DNA from: Chryseobacterium sp. c4a
GTDB taxonomy: Bacteria; Bacteroidota; Bacteroidia; Flavobacteriales; Weeksellaceae
Assembly: GCF_009900745.1 (NCBI RefSeq)
Contig: NZ_WXVU01000009.1
Location: 124,001-188,000 of the forward strand
Reading direction: 5' to 3'
DNA: 64,000 bases
Both the position numbers and the translations under genes were made by a program. The notes beneath the pieces were generated by a model. The model was not told where the DNA came from, ran no database searches, and was given only the letters and a program-made list of their open reading frames with translations. The stretch's first letter is position 1; each line of letters opens with the position of its first letter. Shown one piece after another: positions 1 through 8,381 of this stretch.

Positions 1-2373
1 ATCTTGTTCCCATAAAACGTGGAATATATTCTCTTTTGCCTGATATCCGTGTGATTCTTTTGGAAGAAGAACCATTCTTACCGGTGCTCCAAGGTTTTTC
101 AATGCCTGGAAATATCTTTCCGTCTGCAATGTAAAAGTTCCCGGATTGTTATCAGCATCACCATGAATAAGCAGTAATGGAGTTTTCATTTTATCGGCAT
201 TCATAAACGGAGACATGGTGTTATAAATTTCCGGAACATCCCAGTAATTTCTTTGCTCACTCTGGAATCCAAACGGAGTCAGTGTTCTGTTATAAGCACC
301 ACTTCTTGCAATACCACAAGCAAAAAGATTAGAATGCGTCAATAAGTTAGCTGTCATAAATGCTCCATAAGAGTGACCTCCAACGGCAACTTTCTTTTTA
401 TCAATATATCCCAACTGATCTACAGCATTAATTGCAGCATCAGCATCGGCTACCAATTGAGTAATAAAGGTATCATTAGGTTCTGTTTTTCCTTCACCAA
501 TGATCGGGAACGCAGCGTTATCTAAAACAGCATATCCTTTAGTCACCCAGTACACAAAAGAACCGTAATACGGGAAGGTAAAGTCGTTGTCATTCTGAGT
601 GCTTTGTCCTGCAGTGTTCTTATCTTTAAATTCTCTCGGATAAGCCCAGATCAATAAAGGTAATTTTTCTTTCTTTGCATTTCTGTCATAGTTTGCAGGC
701 AGATAAAGAGTTCCTGTTAATGTAACTCCATCATTTCTCTTATACGTAATTACTTCTTTATAAACGTCTTTAATGCTTTCAAACGGATTTACGAAATGAG
801 TTACCGCTTCTGCTTTACTAGACTTAATATTCTTTTTGAAATAGTTTGGATATTGGCTTGAAGATTCCTGCGTTGTTAAAATCTCACCCTTTGAAGGATT
901 TAAGATATCTACAATGTTCTCTTTAGCCCCTTTAAGACTAGAGGTATACAATCTTTTTTTCTTCAGTGATTTAATATCCATTTCATCAATAAACGGATGT
1001 TGACCCTCTTTTGTAAAACCTTCTCCCATCAGGTAAGCTTTTCCGCCTTTGATATCGATCACAGATTTACCATATTGGTTCTTCACTTTATTGAATTTCC
1101 CCGGATCACTATACACATCCTGAGAATTTCTATCATCAATCACTTTTGATTCCCCATTATTAAGATCAACCAGGAAAGTTTTGGTATTTCTCGTATCGTA
1201 CCACTCTTCTGAAACTAAAGCATAATGATCATTCGTCCATTCTACATCCTCAAATCTCTGTTTGATCTTAAAGAATGATTTCGGAGCCGCAGTAAACGGA
1301 GCTTCCCAAGTAAAGATTTCATCTCTGTATTCCGAAGATTTATATTGATCTCCGCCATCAAGAGCTTCTGTAAAGACTAATGTTGCAGGAACATCGCTTC
1401 TCCAGGACATTGCTCTCTTTCCAGTTCTTACAGAGGAGAATCCTTTAGGCATAATTTCATTCAACGGAATTTCATTCACAACTTTCACAGTATTTCCTTT
1501 AGTATCATATACTGTAGTCGTCATTGGAAACCTGCTTAAAGGAACAATATATGAAAACGGTTTTTTAATCACCGAAGCCATCAGATAATTTCCGTCAGGA
1601 GAAAAGCTCAAGCCTGTATACATATCCTGATTCATTACCTTTTTAAGAGTACCATTCAGATCTACATTAAATACTTCCGAAGTTACTAATGTTTCAAAGT
1701 TCTTCTCATCCTGTGGATTCTTTAAAAGATCCTGATAAGTTCTGTTTTGAGAAACTTTCCCGTCCGCTGTAGACACAATTGGCCCTGTTGGAAGGTCTTT
1801 CCCTGAGTCAATCAAAGCAGGTCTGTTTTGAGGAAGTGTTCTGATTAAAAGGCTTTGGGAGTCATTATACCAAAGATACGGAGTTCCTAAATTCGCATTC
1901 AGAATGTCACCTGTAAGTTTTTTGGCGGTAGCTGTTTCCATATCTACCATCCATAATTCTACTCCTTTGTTGGTTGTATTGGTAAAAGTGAGTTTTTTTT
2001 CATCCGGTGAAAACTGAACATAAGCAATTTTTGCTCCTGCAGGTAGATTTTTCACCTGAACTTCATTTTTATCACTGAACTTTCTTACTTTAAGATTATT
2101 GAAATAAACTACCGTGCTGGCTATATTAGTGACTGGATTTATTCTTAATCCACCCAGCTTCATATCTTGTTGATTAAGATCCTCCAAGGTCTTATATGTT
2201 GGACGATAAGTAAAAACCACCCAATCTTTTTTGTTGTTCATCAAAACAGCTGGTGGTCTTTCATAATCTGCCAGTTTCAGGATTTCGGCAGAGGGTTTTT
2301 GATAAGTAATATTCTCCTGTGCATCATAAAAATTGAGAAATGCCAGAAGGCAGATTGTCAGTTTTATCTTCAT
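1..2373 (-). CDS. S9 family peptidase (prolyl oligopeptidase type), C-terminus cut by window edge
   Basis: The frame is open from an ATG at 2373 to the window edge, giving 791 visible residues. A short signal peptide (MKIKLTICLLAFLNFYDAQ) indicates export to the periplasm. The first ~500 residues have the WD/propeller-like texture of S9 peptidases. The C-terminal alpha/beta-hydrolase domain shows the nucleophile elbow GGHSYGAFM (about 362-388), then HGDADN with the acid and KESHGY with the catalytic His near the edge, so the triad appears complete and only a short tail is missing. The family hydrolyses peptides, often after proline or in a dipeptidyl-aminopeptidase mode; substrate cannot be inferred. 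A near-consensus -7 box (TACATTCG) lies just upstream. Confidence 0.9.
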   Translation of the reverse strand, partial: MKIKLTICLLAFLNFYDAQENITYQKPSAEILKLADYERPPAVLMNNKKDWVVFTYRPTYKTLEDLNQQDMKLGGLRINPVTNIASTVVYFNNLKVRKFSDKNEVQVKNLPAGAKIAYVQFSPDEKKLTFTNTTNKGVELWMVDMETATAKKLTGDILNANLGTPYLWYNDSQSLLIRTLPQNRPALIDSGKDLPTGPIVSTADGKVSQNRTYQDLLKNPQDEKNFETLVTSEVFNVDLNGTLKKVMNQDMYTGLSFSPDGNYLMASVIKKPFSYIVPLSRFPMTTTVYDTKGNTVKVVNEIPLNEIMPKGFSSVRTGKRAMSWRSDVPATLVFTEALDGGDQYKSSEYRDEIFTWEAPFTAAPKSFFKIKQRFEDVEWTNDHYALVSEEWYDTRNTKTFLVDLNNGESKVIDDRNSQDVYSDPGKFNKVKNQYGKSVIDIKGGKAYLMGEGFTKEGQHPFIDEMDIKSLKKKRLYTSSLKGAKENIVDILNPSKGEILTTQESSSQYPNYFKKNIKSSKAEAVTHFVNPFESIKDVYKEVITYKRNDGVTLTGTLYLPANYDRNAKKEKLPLLIWAYPREFKDKNTAGQSTQNDNDFTFPYYGSFVYWVTKGYAVLDNAAFPIIGEGKTEPNDTFITQLVADADAAINAVDQLGYIDKKKVAVGGHSYGAFMTANLLTHSNLFACGIARSGAYNRTLTPFGFQSEQRNYWDVPEIYNTMSPFMNADKMKTPLLLIHGDADNNPGTFTLQTERYFQALKNLGAPVRMVLLPKESHGYQAKENIFHVLWEQD

Positions 2374-2479
2374 ATAGATTCATTTTCTACGAATGTAGTG
2401 ATTTTTAATAGAATTCCTGTATAAAAATTCATCTACAAATCCCAATAACAAAGACATTTGCAAAAAATAACTCCAATAA

Positions 2480-2505
2480 AAAAGAGCATCCTCGGATGCT
2501 CTTTT
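2480..2505 (-). terminator. Rho-independent terminator after doxX-like gene
   Basis: A perfect GAGCATC/GATGCTC stem with a very short loop is flanked by A and T runs. Read on the minus strand it ends in TTTTTTATT, so it terminates the DoxX gene before the S9 peptidase. Confidence 0.8.
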
Positions 2506-2525
2506 CATTATATATTGTAAAAATT

Positions 2526-2954
2526 CTACCAGTCTGAAGCTCTTTTTCTTCTTTCAATCAAATGGTCTACAGAGACTTTTCCGGCTCCTAAAACCATCAG
2601 AAGAAGATAGACGGAAAGGTAGATAAGACTCATTTCTCTTTTCTCAAAGGGATCAGCTCCATGCACTACAAATCCTGCAATAATCATTGTAAAGATCAAA
2701 AAGCCTAAAGAAACTCTTGTAAAAAGTCCTAATATTAGTAGAATTGAACAAACAAATTCAGCAAGAACCGTAAGAATCAGGGTAATCTGCGGCCCCATTC
2801 CCAGAAAATCGAAAAACTCGATTTTACCACCAGCCAATAACATTTGGAGCTTTGGATATCCGTGAGAAAGCATTGCAAAACCAACAAATACTCTTACCGC
2901 TAATAAAATAACATCTTTAGGTATTGAGCTCGAATTTGAATTATTATAGTTCAT
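2526..2954 (-). CDS. DoxX family membrane protein
   Basis: A 142-residue protein with four predicted membrane helices and the DoxX-type start (VRVFVGFAMLSHGYPKL), then an AEFVCSILLILGLFTR helix. DoxX-like proteins are small inner-membrane proteins tied loosely to redox or thiosulfate/quinone metabolism; many members have no proven role. It sits alone between era and the S9 peptidase with its own terminator. The family call is sound; function is open. Confidence 0.85.
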   Translation of the reverse strand: MNYNNSNSSSIPKDVILLAVRVFVGFAMLSHGYPKLQMLLAGGKIEFFDFLGMGPQITLILTVLAEFVCSILLILGLFTRVSLGFLIFTMIIAGFVVHGADPFEKREMSLIYLSVYLLLMVLGAGKVSVDHLIERRKRASDW

Positions 2955-3021
2955 TTACTAAAAAATTTAGACTAAGGTAATGAAAATCTTTTAATACAAA
3001 GGGCTTTACAGCATTTTTAGT

Positions 3022-3897
3022 CTATCTGTAACCAAAATTTTTAAGGTCTCTGTCATTCTTTCTCCAATCTTTTTTCACCTTAACAAATAGATTGAGGTGA
3101 ATCTTTTTGGAAAAGAACTTCTCAAGGTCTAATCTTGCTTCTGTGCCTACCTTTTTGATAGCCTCTCCTTTATGTCCGATAATAATCCCTTTTTGGGTAT
3201 CTCTTTCTACATAAATAATAGAGTCGATGAAAATAATTCCTTCTTTTTCTTTGAATTGCTCAGTTACCACTTCTACAGAATATGGAATTTCTTTATCATA
3301 ATTCAAAAGAATTTTCTCACGAATAGCCTCATTTACGAAAAACCTTTCCGGCTTATCGGTATACTGATCCTTATCATAGTAAGGTGGGTTTTCAGGCAGT
3401 AAAGATTTTAATTTAGGTAAAATAACCTCCGTATTAAAAGCATTAAGAGCGGAGATCGGAAGGATTTCCGCTTTTGGAATCCTATTGTGCCAGTCTTCTA
3501 CCAATTTTTCAAGACCAGCCTGATCAGTCTGATCTACTTTGTTTAATAATAAAAGTACAGGAACAGGGATCTTATTTAATTTATCTATAAGGAACTCTGA
3601 AGGTTCCGCTTTATCTGTTACATCAACAATGAACAGGAATACATCAGCATCCTGAAGAGAATCCTTTACAAAATCCATCATCTTTTCCTGCAAACCATAT
3701 TTTGGATCCAATACTCCCGGAGTATCGGAAAATACGATCTGAAGATCCTCCTCATTATAAATACCAAAAATTCTGTGACGGGTTGTCTGAGCTTTCTGCG
3801 TTACAATCGCCAACTTCTCTCCCATTAATTGGTTAAGTAGTGTTGATTTTCCGGCATTAGGCTTTCCAACTATATTTACAAATCCAGCTTTGTGCAT
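3022..3897 (-). CDS. era: GTPase Era
   Basis: A 291-residue Ras-like GTPase with a C-terminal KH RNA-binding domain, the normal Era length. The P-loop GKPNAGKS is at residues 11-18, DTPG at 58-61 and NKVD near 118-121. The KH signature GIIIGHKGEAIKK is near residue 236. Era binds the 3' end of 16S rRNA and helps 30S subunit maturation at the membrane. A perfect -7 box (TAACTTTG on the minus strand, 3918-3925) precedes the ATG with a short leader. Confidence 0.97.
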   Translation of the reverse strand: MHKAGFVNIVGKPNAGKSTLLNQLMGEKLAIVTQKAQTTRHRIFGIYNEEDLQIVFSDTPGVLDPKYGLQEKMMDFVKDSLQDADVFLFIVDVTDKAEPSEFLIDKLNKIPVPVLLLLNKVDQTDQAGLEKLVEDWHNRIPKAEILPISALNAFNTEVILPKLKSLLPENPPYYDKDQYTDKPERFFVNEAIREKILLNYDKEIPYSVEVVTEQFKEKEGIIFIDSIIYVERDTQKGIIIGHKGEAIKKVGTEARLDLEKFFSKKIHLNLFVKVKKDWRKNDRDLKNFGYR

Positions 3898-4345
3898 AAA
3901 AATAATATTACGAACTGCAAAGTTAGTAAAACAAAATTGGTCTTTACCGTTAATCTCAATATTTAAAAAGAAAAAAGCGAGTTATTTGTCTTTGAAGCCC
4001 ATTTCAAAGAGATTTTTTAAGAAGTTTTTGCCCAAGATTTTTAAACTTCTATATCTGAACCACAAAGTCACAAAAATTTTTAAACACTTACGTTCACTTT
4101 AGTAAGTTTAAGAGGAGACTATAAAAAAGAACACTTAAGTTTTGAAAATCCAAGATGTTCATGAATGTTCCAATAGAAATATTACAATTAAATGACTGTC
4201 TATTTTTCTCTTTGGAAAGCGGACAGAAGCCAAGATTTAATGGGACGACTGATCTTCCAGCCCAATTTCTCACAAAAACCACAAAATAATTTTGTATTGC
4301 ATTACCTAAAACTAATACTTTTGAATATTAGAATTCATCATTTTT
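3898..4345. other. 448-bp gap with no supported gene
   Basis: AT-rich spacer between divergent era and the Crp-like gene. It holds the two promoters and a short minus-strand frame (4094-4282) that has no recognisable domain. I see no RNA gene or mobile element. Confidence 0.6.
4291..4323 (+). promoter_or_regulatory. Bacteroidota-type promoter of Crp/Fnr gene
   Basis: TTTG at 4291-4294, a 21-bp spacer and TACTTTTG at 4316-4323 match the TTTG-N19-21-TAnnTTTG consensus. The ATG follows at 4346. Confidence 0.65.
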
Positions 4346-4909
4346 ATGAATATAGACCAGATTCTTGACCAAATTTACATACTCCCGGAAGCTTCTAAAA
4401 ATAACTTAAAAGCATATATTACTGAAGTTTCCCATCCCAAAGGTTACTGTCTGATGGAAGCTGACAAGGTCATTCCCTTTGTTTATTTTATCCGTAAAGG
4501 AATTGCCCGTGCCTATTCTTCCACCTCAGAAAATGATATTACGTTTTGGTTTGGAAGTGAAGGCCAGTGTGTACTTTCCATGAAAAGTTATGTGGAGGAC
4601 AAACCAGGCTATGAAAGTATTGAATTATTAGAAGATTGTGATCTGTACAGACTTGAAACGGAGCATCTCAAAAAGCTTTTCAACGAAGATATTCACATTG
4701 CCAATTGGGGAAGAAAACTGGCTGAGGCGGAAATGATAAAATCTGAAGAACTAATTATTTCAAGACAATTCAAAACTTCTCTGGAAAGGTATAAAGATAT
4801 CATCCAGTATCAACCCGATCTGCTTAAAAGAGTTCAGCTTGGCCACATTGCTTCTTACCTTGGAATTACACAGGTGAGTTTGAGCAGAATCCGGGCGGAG
4901 ATTAAGTAA
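4346..4909 (+). CDS. Crp/Fnr family transcriptional regulator
   Basis: A 187-residue protein with an N-terminal cyclic-nucleotide-binding-like beta-roll (about residues 1-115), a dimerisation helix and a C-terminal helix-turn-helix (VQLGHIASYLGITQVSLSRIRAEI). No FNR-type cysteine cluster is visible, so a 4Fe-4S oxygen sensor is unlikely. This short cNMP-binding subgroup is abundant in Flavobacteriia and mostly uncharacterised. It stands alone, so targets cannot be read from context. Confidence 0.88.
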   Translation: MNIDQILDQIYILPEASKNNLKAYITEVSHPKGYCLMEADKVIPFVYFIRKGIARAYSSTSENDITFWFGSEGQCVLSMKSYVEDKPGYESIELLEDCDLYRLETEHLKKLFNEDIHIANWGRKLAEAEMIKSEELIISRQFKTSLERYKDIIQYQPDLLKRVQLGHIASYLGITQVSLSRIRAEIK

Positions 4910-4921
4910 GTTTCTGTTTTA

Positions 4922-4946
4922 TGGAGGGAAGATGGAGGATGGAAGT
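4922..4946 (+). repeat. G-rich heptamer arm, locus 1
   Basis: TGGAGGG AAGATGG AGGATGG AAG is a short run of degenerate 7-mers. Its complement type (CTTCC-rich heptamers) fills the other side of the same gap at 5228-5597. Confidence 0.55.
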
Positions 4947-4995
4947 ACTATTCTGTTTAACGACTAAAGTTCAGTATCTATAAAATATTTTTTAA

Positions 4996-5064
4996 GTTTT
5001 GGCTAAAGCCATATGGAATAGAAATTTATTTTTGAAAGCGGGCTAAAGCCCGCTCCTATTGATG
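4996..5064 (+). repeat. Dispersed GGGCTAAAGCCC repeat, copy 1
   Basis: The element reads GTTTTGGCTAAAGCCA, a ~20-bp spacer, then the palindrome AGCGGGCTAAAGCCCGCT (5037-5054) and CCTATTGATG. A second copy with the same order of parts lies at 20255-20321. It resembles a REP-type intergenic palindrome. Confidence 0.8.
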
Positions 5065-5189
5065 TTATAGTGTGTATCATAGTAATATTGATGATTACTT
5101 ATACAAAGAAAAGTAAGTAGTTAACCCTTTTCCGCCTAAAAAACTCTAATTAAACAACAGACCCATTTAAACTACCCTAAACTCATTTA

Positions 5190-5598
5190 TCTAACTAACA
5201 GAATACCTCTCATTCAGACTCCCATAACGTCCCTCTTCCAGCTTCCAACTTCCTGGCTAACATAACCTCATTGGTAAAAATAACAGAATGCCCTTGTCCA
5301 AGCTCCCATAACTTACCTCTTCCAGCCTCCAGCTTCCTACTAACATAACCTCATTGGTAAAAATAACAGAATGTCCTTGTCCAAACTCCCGCAACTTCCC
5401 TCTTCCAGCTTCCAGCCTCCTGGCTAACATAACCTCATTGGTAAAAATAACAGAATGCCCTTGTCCAAACTCCCACAGCTTCCCTCTTCCAGCTTCCAGC
5501 CTCCTGGCTAACATAACCTCATTGGTAAAAACAACAGAATGCCCTTGTCCAAACTCCCGCAACTTCCCTCTTCCAGCCTCCAGCTTCCAGCTTCCTAA
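5190..5598. repeat. 84-bp tandem repeat (four copies plus a degenerate half copy)
   Basis: Units begin at 5257, 5340, 5424 and 5508 with CTAACATAACCTCATTGG, giving steps of 83, 84 and 84 bp, and the last ends near 5598. A decayed partial copy precedes them from about 5190. Each unit contains a CTCTTCCAGCTTCCAGCCTCC stretch of degenerate heptamers, and 84 is 12 x 7. Because 84 is a multiple of 3, both strands carry spurious open frames. There are no unique spacers, so this is not a CRISPR array. Confidence 0.9.
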
Positions 5599-5677
5599 CT
5601 AAAAACTCATTTTTTAACAATTGTAAAATTTTTTCTCCGTTCAAATTCTGAAATTTGCAACAGAAAAATTTAACAAA

Positions 5678-6010
5678 ATGAATTGGATCATCTTAATTAT
5701 TGCCGGATTATTTGAAGTGGCATTTGCATCATGTTTAGGAAAGGCAAAGGAAACTTCCGGAACTGAATCTTATTATTGGTTTGCAGGTTTCTTGGTTACT
5801 ATGACCATTAGTATGCTTCTTCTGATTAAAGCGACACAAACATTACCTATTGGTACGGCTTATGCTGTATGGACGGGAATCGGAGCTGTAGGAACAGCTT
5901 TAATGGGAATTATCTTCTTTAAAGATCCTGTAAGCTTCTGGAGAGTATTTTTTATTGTAACTCTTATCGGTTCTGTTGTAGGTTTAAAAGCGGTATCTTC
6001 ATCACACTAA
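5678..6010 (+). CDS. SMR family efflux transporter, SugE/Gdx-like
   Basis: A 110-residue protein with four membrane helices, the standard small-multidrug-resistance size. The essential glutamate is E13 in helix 1 (AGLFEVAFA), and helix 3 carries GTAYAVWTGIGAVGTA, typical of the SugE/Gdx branch rather than EmrE. Gdx proteins export guanidinium ion as H+ antiporters; others export quaternary ammonium compounds. SMR proteins work as dimers in the inner membrane. It is encoded alone, so it is probably a homodimer. I saw no guanidine riboswitch upstream. Confidence 0.88.
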   Translation: MNWIILIIAGLFEVAFASCLGKAKETSGTESYYWFAGFLVTMTISMLLLIKATQTLPIGTAYAVWTGIGAVGTALMGIIFFKDPVSFWRVFFIVTLIGSVVGLKAVSSSH

Positions 6011-6041
6011 AAAGCAAATAAACTTCTATCTATATTTAATG

Positions 6042-6075
6042 AAACCGTTCTCTTATGGAGGGCGGTTTTATTTTT
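6042..6075 (+). terminator. Terminator after SMR gene
   Basis: AAACCG ... CGGTTT with additional inner pairs, then TTATTTTT on the plus strand. Confidence 0.6.
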
Positions 6076-6133
6076 CAAGCTATTGTTGGCTTTTATTATT
6101 TCTAATCAGAGAATGGAAGACTCTGTAAGAAAC

Positions 6134-6164
6134 AAAAACCACCTTCGTTATGAAGATGGTTTTT
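6134..6164. terminator. Bidirectional hairpin between SMR and methyltransferase genes
   Basis: AAAAACCACCTTC pairs with GAAGATGGTTTTT apart from one mismatch. A and T tracts on both sides let it serve the convergent methyltransferase gene as well. Confidence 0.7.
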
Positions 6165-6188
6165 ACTTCTAGTGTCATGAAACACTTA

Positions 6189-6956
6189 TTATTTTTTATA
6201 TACTACAGGTAAGATTTCATTACTTCTTAGCCCGTATTTTTTTATTTCTTCTTCAGAAAATTTCTGTGAATAGAAGTTGACATCTGTTTCAAATCCTGCA
6301 TTTTTTAAACGCTCAAAGTAATCCATTCCATACCAGCGAACGTGATCGTACTGGCCAAAATGTTTTTGACGTTCTTTCGGATCTTTGATAGTAAAATCTT
6401 CATAAGTCTTTTCCAATGAGTTTTTCATCGGAACCTGAAGAATTCCCCATCCTCCTGGTTTCATTACCCTGTACAACTCGCTCATTGCTTTTGCATCGTC
6501 TTCAATATGTTCCAACACATGATTGCAAAAAACAATGTCAAAGCTGTCATTTTCAAAAGGCAAATCCAGAATATCGGCCTTTACGTCCACAATGGGCGAA
6601 TACAGATCTGCCGAAATATAATTCAGATTGCTCATTCTCTTGAACTTCCTTAGAAATTCCTGTTCGGGAGCAATATGCAGCACTTTATAATTTTTAATGA
6701 AAAAATCTGTTTCATTCTGAAGATACAGCCACATCTGACGATGCCTCTCAAGGCTTAAAGTCCCGGGAGAAAGAGCATTTTCTCTTTGTTTTCCATACCC
6801 ATAAGGCAGAAACTTACGATAAGATCTTCCATCGATAGGATCATAAAACTGATCTCCTTTGAAAAACTGATAAATAAGCGGTCTTGCCCAGATACTCATT
6901 TTTATAAGCATTGGACGTGGAATTTTGTTCAGTAAAAGCTTAGTTATCTTTTTCAT
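6189..6956 (-). CDS. Class I SAM-dependent methyltransferase
   Basis: A 255-residue protein with the Methyltransf_11-type fold. Motif I is the unusual VLHIAPEQ, followed by ADILDLPFENDSFDIVFCNHVLEH and a VMKPGGWGILQVP segment. The substrate is unknown; the HIAPE variant occurs in enzymes annotated near glycosyl or lipid modification. Its ATG overlaps the stop codon of the map gene by one base (TAATG at 6956), so the two are probably cotranscribed and translationally coupled. Confidence 0.85.
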   Translation of the reverse strand: MKKITKLLLNKIPRPMLIKMSIWARPLIYQFFKGDQFYDPIDGRSYRKFLPYGYGKQRENALSPGTLSLERHRQMWLYLQNETDFFIKNYKVLHIAPEQEFLRKFKRMSNLNYISADLYSPIVDVKADILDLPFENDSFDIVFCNHVLEHIEDDAKAMSELYRVMKPGGWGILQVPMKNSLEKTYEDFTIKDPKERQKHFGQYDHVRWYGMDYFERLKNAGFETDVNFYSQKFSEEEIKKYGLRSNEILPVVYKK

Positions 6957-7765
6957 TAAAAATCCAGTTGGAAAGGCTTTTCTTCGTCACTTACGATTCC
7001 TAAAGCTTCATATACATAGTCAAATGTAGAAAGCAATACCGGTTTACCGTTGATAACGGCCACATCATGCTCAAAGTGTGCAGAAGGCAGATTATCTAAA
7101 GTAGTTACCGTCCAGCCATCGTTATGGAATTTTACTTTTTCAGTTCCAAGGTTAATCATCGGTTCAATCGCAATAGCCAAACCGTCTTTGATTACTTTTC
7201 CACTTCCTTTTTTTCCATAATTAGGAACTTGAGGATCTTCATGCATTTGTCTTCCCAAACCATGTCCTACAAGCTCTCTTACCACTCCATATCCTTCTTT
7301 TTCACAATGTGCCTGGATCGCATGAGAAATATCTCCGATTCTTTTTCCTCTGATACATTGTTCAATCCCTTTATAAAGAGATTCTTTAGCAACTTTCAAT
7401 AGTTTTTTTACTTCCGGTTTTACTTCACCGATTTCAAAAGTATAAGCGTGGTCTCCCACAAATCCGTTAAGAACCACACCACAGTCTACAGAAAGAACGT
7501 CTCCTTCTTTTACTACTTCATTATTTGGAAAACCATGAACTACTTGCTCATTTGGAGAAATACACAAAGAGTTCGGGAAACCTCCATATCCTAAAAATGC
7601 AGGTTCAGCCCCATGATCTTTGATAAAATCATGAGCTAATTTATCTAAATATAAAGTCGTAATTCCCGGCTTAATTTCTTTTGCTAGCATTCCCAATGTT
7701 TTAGAAACCAATCGGGCACTCTCCTTCATCAGACGAAGTTCGTCTATTGTTTTTAATTGAATCAT
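6956..7765 (-). CDS. map: Type I methionine aminopeptidase
   Basis: A 269-residue enzyme that removes the initiator methionine from nascent proteins in the cytosol. All metal ligands are visible: D94 (VDCG), D105 (GDHAYTF), H168 (GHGLG), E201 (AIEPM) and E232 (FEHDVAV). H78 in HGFPN is the substrate-site histidine. It has no N-terminal zinc-finger extension, so it is the short bacterial type I form. It is the first gene of a two-gene unit with the methyltransferase. Confidence 0.97.
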   Translation of the reverse strand: MIQLKTIDELRLMKESARLVSKTLGMLAKEIKPGITTLYLDKLAHDFIKDHGAEPAFLGYGGFPNSLCISPNEQVVHGFPNNEVVKEGDVLSVDCGVVLNGFVGDHAYTFEIGEVKPEVKKLLKVAKESLYKGIEQCIRGKRIGDISHAIQAHCEKEGYGVVRELVGHGLGRQMHEDPQVPNYGKKGSGKVIKDGLAIAIEPMINLGTEKVKFHNDGWTVTTLDNLPSAHFEHDVAVINGKPVLLSTFDYVYEALGIVSDEEKPFQLDF

Positions 7766-7850
7766 TGTATTAATTTACCAATGTATTATTATATCAGCGT
7801 ATCCACATTCATTGATCGATAGATACGTTGTTAATTTATTATATTTAATT

Positions 7851-8282
7851 CTACCAGAAAAGTCCTTTTTTCTTTTCTTTTTTAAGTTTTGAATAGGCCA
7901 ACACTTCTTTTCCTTCTACACGAAATTCTATTCTTTCCTGAATAATATTGTAAATTTCACCCCATCCAGGGAATCCGCCTAAGTTTCTATCATCAATGAA
8001 CCAGTCTGCATCTAATTTTCTGGATTGATTTTCAGAATCAAAGACTTCTCCTTCGAAGCTTGAGTTCACTGCATAAAATTCTACTCCATTTTGTTTGCAG
8101 AATTCTACTGCTTCATCTAACGTTTTTCCGTGTCTGTATGTCCAAAGAATAAGCCTATATCCTTCTGCCTGTAATCTTTTCAAGGTCTCGAAAGCGAAGA
8201 TCTTTGCCTTTCCAATTCCCGGATAAGCATCATCAACAATGGTTCCGTCAAAGTCAACAGCAATCTTTTTATTATTTAACAT
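7851..8282 (-). CDS. HAD-like hydrolase
   Basis: A 143-residue protein with the HAD motif I DFDGT (D10, D12), motif II in the LILWTYR region and a late acidic motif ADWFIDDRN. There is no cap domain, as in small phosphatases related to Bacteroides BT0820-type proteins. It likely hydrolyses a small phosphorylated compound. A perfect -7 box (TATCTTTG on the minus strand, 8304-8311) lies 22 bp from the ATG. Confidence 0.8.
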   Translation of the reverse strand: MLNNKKIAVDFDGTIVDDAYPGIGKAKIFAFETLKRLQAEGYRLILWTYRHGKTLDEAVEFCKQNGVEFYAVNSSFEGEVFDSENQSRKLDADWFIDDRNLGGFPGWGEIYNIIQERIEFRVEGKEVLAYSKLKKEKKKGLFW

Positions 8283-8323
8283 TTTGTTCTTTTTTTAGCT
8301 TTGCAAAGATAAGAAATAAAAAA

Positions 8324-8346
8324 GAGTGCCAAAAAGAAAGGCACTC
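8324..8346 (-). terminator. Terminator after acyl-ACP desaturase
   Basis: GAGTGCC/GGCACTC stem with a 9-nt loop, followed on the minus strand by TTTTTTATTT. Confidence 0.8.
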
Positions 8347-8381
8347 AATACTTTTATAATTTAAAATAATAATATGGGCTA

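Noticed and set aside
2167..2424. 85-codon plus-strand frame at the start of the S9 peptidase gene
   Set aside because: Antisense to a clear signal peptide and coding region.
4094..4282. 62-codon minus-strand frame
   Set aside because: No domain, no promoter and biased composition; it may be decayed sequence but I cannot support a pseudogene.
5190..5598. Possible CRISPR array
   Set aside because: The units are contiguous 84-bp tandem copies without unique spacers, and there is no cas gene.
5257..5602. Open frames of 82 and 101 codons on the two strands
   Set aside because: They lie wholly in the 84-bp tandem repeat, whose length is a multiple of 3, so open frames on both strands are expected. 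No start signal or domain.
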